A stretch of DNA of 8,769 nt, taken from an uncultured Kiritimatiellota bacterium (GTDB lineage: Bacteria > Verrucomicrobiota > Kiritimatiellia > RFP12 > UBA1067). The DNA lies in contig CAKULR010000065.1 of the NCBI GenBank assembly GCA_934667295.1, positions 1 through 8,769 on the forward strand, in the 5' to 3' direction. The position numbers and the translations under genes were made by a program. The first letter of the stretch is position 1, and every line of letters begins with the position of its first letter. Under the pieces are notes generated by a model, which had not been told where the DNA came from, ran no database searches, and saw only the letters and a list, made by a program, of their open reading frames with translations. This document shows, piece by piece, positions 6,775 through 8,769 of the stretch.

Positions 6775-8156
6775 AGATCAAGGTGTTTTCGATGTTCGCG
6801 TTGGCGGTCGCCTCCGTCTTCGCGGGCGAACTGGACAACGGCCTCCTGCGCGGCTCCACGGACAAGCGGGCGATCGACTACGCGCCGGGCGAGCAGATGA
6901 CGTTCACGCTCAGGCTGGACGGCATCAAGAAGCTGCCAGAAGGGAAGTGGTTCATCCAGTGGGAACGCTTCGGCGACGACGGGAAGAAGTGCGGCGAGAA
7001 GGTGCCCGCCGACCTCGCGAAGCCGGTCGTCGTCAAGACGTCGCTCGACCGCCCCGGCTTCGTGCGCGTGCGCGCCCAGCTCGTCGACGAGAAGGGGCAG
7101 GTCTACCGCAAGAAGTACACGGGCGACACGACGACGCCCGAGGGCAAGCGCGCGCAGAACGAGTTCGAGCGCCGCGACCGCCGCATCTTCTTCGACGGCG
7201 GCGCGGGCGTGCAGATCGACAAGCTGGCGTCCTACCCCGAGCCGAAGGACTTCGACGCCTTCTGGGCGAAGCAGGCCGACCGCCTGAAGCTCGTGCCCAT
7301 CAAGGCCGACCGCATCGAGCTGCCGTGCGGCAACCCCAAGGCGCGCCTCTATGCCGTGCAGATCGCCTGTGCGGGGCTGCGTCCCGTGACGGGCTACCTC
7401 TCGATTCCGAAGGCGGCCGTCGAGCAGGGCGCGAAGTTTCCCTGCCGCCTGGAGACGCACGGCTACAGCGGCGACACCTGCCGCCACGACGCCCCCGGCT
7501 GGGCGCGCGACAACGAGATCGTGCTCAACATCAACGCGCACGGGCAGAAGCTCCCCGCGTTCGGCGCGACGGAGGCGGACCGCAAGGCGCTGCGCTGGGA
7601 GATCCGTTCGCATGACTGCTCCTACGCCTTCGACGCGAAGCAGAACGAGGACCCCGAGGTCGCCTACTTCAACGGCATGGTGCTGCGCGTGAAGCGTGCG
7701 CTCCAGTACCTGAAGACGCTGCCCGGTTGGAACGGGAAGGACCTCATCGCCTCCGGCGGCAGCCAGGGCGGTCTGCAGACAATCTGGGCGGCGGGCTGTG
7801 GCGAGGGCCTCACGCGCGCCGAGAGCGGTATCACCTGGTGCTGCGACATGTACACGAGCGGCAAGCTGCGCAAGGACCCGAAGCAGAACCTCGCGAGCGA
7901 CGGTTGGTACATCCCCTGGACGGACGCGATGGGCTACTACGACGCCGCGAACTTCGCGAAGCGCATCCCGAAGACCTGCACGACCGTCATCACCCGCGCC
8001 GGCCTCGGCGACTACTGCTGCCCGCCCACGGGCCTCGCCAAGATGTACAACAACATCCCCGGCAACAAGAAGATCTGGTGGGTGCAGGGCTCCACGCACG
8101 GCTACGTGCCGCCGGAGCCGAACCAGCACTTCTGGGTCGACGACACGGCGAAGTGA
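6771..8156 (+). CDS. Exported alpha/beta-hydrolase, acetylxylan esterase (AXE1/CE7)-like
   Basis: A 461-residue protein. Residues 1-18 (MKIKVFSMFALAVASVFA, then GE) are a clear signal peptide with a VFA cleavage site. Residues about 20-140 look like an all-beta Ig-like domain. The alpha/beta-hydrolase domain runs from about 165 to 455, beginning at YPEPKDFDAFWAKQADRL. The nucleophile is S331 in GGSQGG, the acid is probably D414 in GLGDYCCPPTG, and the histidine is H443 in STHGYVP. The GLxDxxCPPxT segment and overall order match the CE7 acetylxylan esterase / cephalosporin-C deacetylase family, which removes acetyl groups from xylan and small sugars. Two family motifs differ: RGQ is HGQ (257-259), and the terminal HE is HG (443-444). 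Adjacent cysteines occur at 357-358 and 416-417. The gene has its own promoter and is followed after one base by ribonuclease D. Deacetylation of plant or other glycans is likely; the exact substrate is unknown. Confidence 0.85.
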   Translation: MKIKVFSMFALAVASVFAGELDNGLLRGSTDKRAIDYAPGEQMTFTLRLDGIKKLPEGKWFIQWERFGDDGKKCGEKVPADLAKPVVVKTSLDRPGFVRVRAQLVDEKGQVYRKKYTGDTTTPEGKRAQNEFERRDRRIFFDGGAGVQIDKLASYPEPKDFDAFWAKQADRLKLVPIKADRIELPCGNPKARLYAVQIACAGLRPVTGYLSIPKAAVEQGAKFPCRLETHGYSGDTCRHDAPGWARDNEIVLNINAHGQKLPAFGATEADRKALRWEIRSHDCSYAFDAKQNEDPEVAYFNGMVLRVKRALQYLKTLPGWNGKDLIASGGSQGGLQTIWAAGCGEGLTRAESGITWCCDMYTSGKLRKDPKQNLASDGWYIPWTDAMGYYDAANFAKRIPKTCTTVITRAGLGDYCCPPTGLAKMYNNIPGNKKIWWVQGSTHGYVPPEPNQHFWVDDTAK

Positions 8157-8157
8157 G

Positions 8158-8769
8158 ATGATCCGCAACGCCGTGGAACTGAACGAGGTCTGCGCGTCCC
8201 TTCGGGCGGGCGGCCTCGCCGCGCTGGACACCGAGTTCGTCTGGCGCAACCCGAACCGCCCCAGGCTCGCCCTCGTGCAGCTGGGGGCGGCGGACGGGAC
8301 GAGCTGGGTGGAGGACTGCCTGCTGGCGCTCGACACGGCGCCGCTGGCGGACCTCCTGCGCGACGCGGGGACCGTGAAGGTGCTCCACGACGCGCACCAG
8401 GACCTCGACCACCTCTGCCACTACACGGGCGCGAAGCCCGTACACGTCTTCGACACCCAGCTCGCGGCGGCCTTCGCCGGCCTCCCCGCCGGGCTCTCGC
8501 TCCAGAAGCTCCTCCAGGAGACGGTCGGCGTGGGGCTCGCGAAGACGGAGACGACGACGGACTGGATGCAGCGTCCGCTCACCGACGCCCAGGTCTCCTA
8601 CGCGCTCGACGACGTGCGCTACCTCGGCGAGGCGCGCGCGGAACTGCTGAAGCGCGCGGACGCCCTCGGCACGCGCGCCTGGCTCGACGAGGAGATGGCG
8701 CGCTACGACGACCCCGCCCTCTACGGCGACCCCTACCCCGCGACCGTCTGGACGCGGGTGAAGTGCGGG
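8158..8769 (+). CDS. rnd: Ribonuclease D, N-terminal part (3' truncated)
   Basis: The frame is open from ATG 8158 to the window end, giving 204 residues. It is a DEDDy 3'-5' exonuclease domain that trims tRNA and other stable RNA 3' ends in the cytoplasm. All five catalytic positions are visible: D24 and E26 (ALDTEFVW), D82 (VLHDAHQDLDHL), Y148 and D152 (SYALDDVRYL), matching D28, E30, D85, Y151 and D155 of E. coli RNase D. KTETTTDWMQRPLTDAQ corresponds to the conserved K-x-x-x-x-x-DW-x-x-RPL region. The last residues (DPALYGDPYPATVWTRVKCG) match the start of the linker to the HRDC domains, which would lie beyond the window. The start is one base after the esterase TGA, and its ribosome binding site must lie inside the esterase gene, where no strong match is seen, so translational coupling is likely. 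Confidence 0.92.
   Translation, partial: MIRNAVELNEVCASLRAGGLAALDTEFVWRNPNRPRLALVQLGAADGTSWVEDCLLALDTAPLADLLRDAGTVKVLHDAHQDLDHLCHYTGAKPVHVFDTQLAAAFAGLPAGLSLQKLLQETVGVGLAKTETTTDWMQRPLTDAQVSYALDDVRYLGEARAELLKRADALGTRAWLDEEMARYDDPALYGDPYPATVWTRVKCG

Noticed and set aside
5379..8336. A 985-codon minus-strand open frame across dinB, the promoter gap and the esterase
   Set aside because: It has no domain signature and covers two proteins with intact catalytic residues; long antisense frames are expected at this base composition.
1..8769. Search for defence, toxin-antitoxin, CRISPR, transposon or phage modules
   Set aside because: No repeat array, integrase, transposase, nuclease-helicase pair or small toxin-antitoxin pair could be read on either strand; the window is filled by known catabolic and housekeeping families.

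Overview
The window is high in G+C (about two thirds by eye) and densely packed with protein genes, all on the + strand. No tRNA, rRNA, CRISPR array, insertion sequence or phage gene is visible. The mix of genes suggests a polysaccharide-degrading bacterium of the PVC group. That mix is a Gfo/Idh/MocA oxidoreductase, an exported GH2 beta-galactosidase, an exported acetylxylan-esterase-like hydrolase and a periplasmic thioredoxin-fold protein. Verrucomicrobiota of the Kiritimatiellia or Lentisphaeria type, from gut or sediment, would fit best. This placement is inferred from gene style and base composition, not from a marker gene. Exported proteins plus a cell-wall amidase fit a Gram-negative envelope.

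Layout. 1-587 is the C-terminal part of a Gfo/Idh/MocA-family oxidoreductase. 601-3822 is a complete LacZ-type beta-galactosidase with a signal peptide and all main catalytic residues. 3837-4295 is a small exported thioredoxin-fold protein (CGWC). 4292-5521 is an exported N-acetylmuramoyl-L-alanine amidase whose start overlaps the previous stop by four bases. 5538-6698 is DNA polymerase IV (DinB). 6699-6770 is the only real intergenic gap and holds a convincing sigma-70-type promoter. 6771-8156 is an exported alpha/beta-hydrolase related to acetylxylan esterases. 8158-8769 is the N-terminal part of ribonuclease D, cut by the window end.

Organisation. The first five genes have gaps of 13, 14, -4 and 16 bases with no terminator-like sequence followed by a U tract, so they probably form one transcription unit whose promoter lies upstream of the window. 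The esterase and ribonuclease D form a second unit from the promoter at 6703-6731. The functions are mixed: sugar release and sugar oxidation, envelope redox and wall remodelling, then DNA damage tolerance and RNA processing. The linkage looks more like dense packing of housekeeping and catabolic genes than one dedicated pathway.

I found no clear undescribed system. The points most worth a second look are the divergent CE7-type motifs of the esterase, the unassigned N-terminal half of the amidase, a five-codon mini-ORF overlapping the esterase start, and a perfect 10-bp hairpin at the end of the amidase gene.
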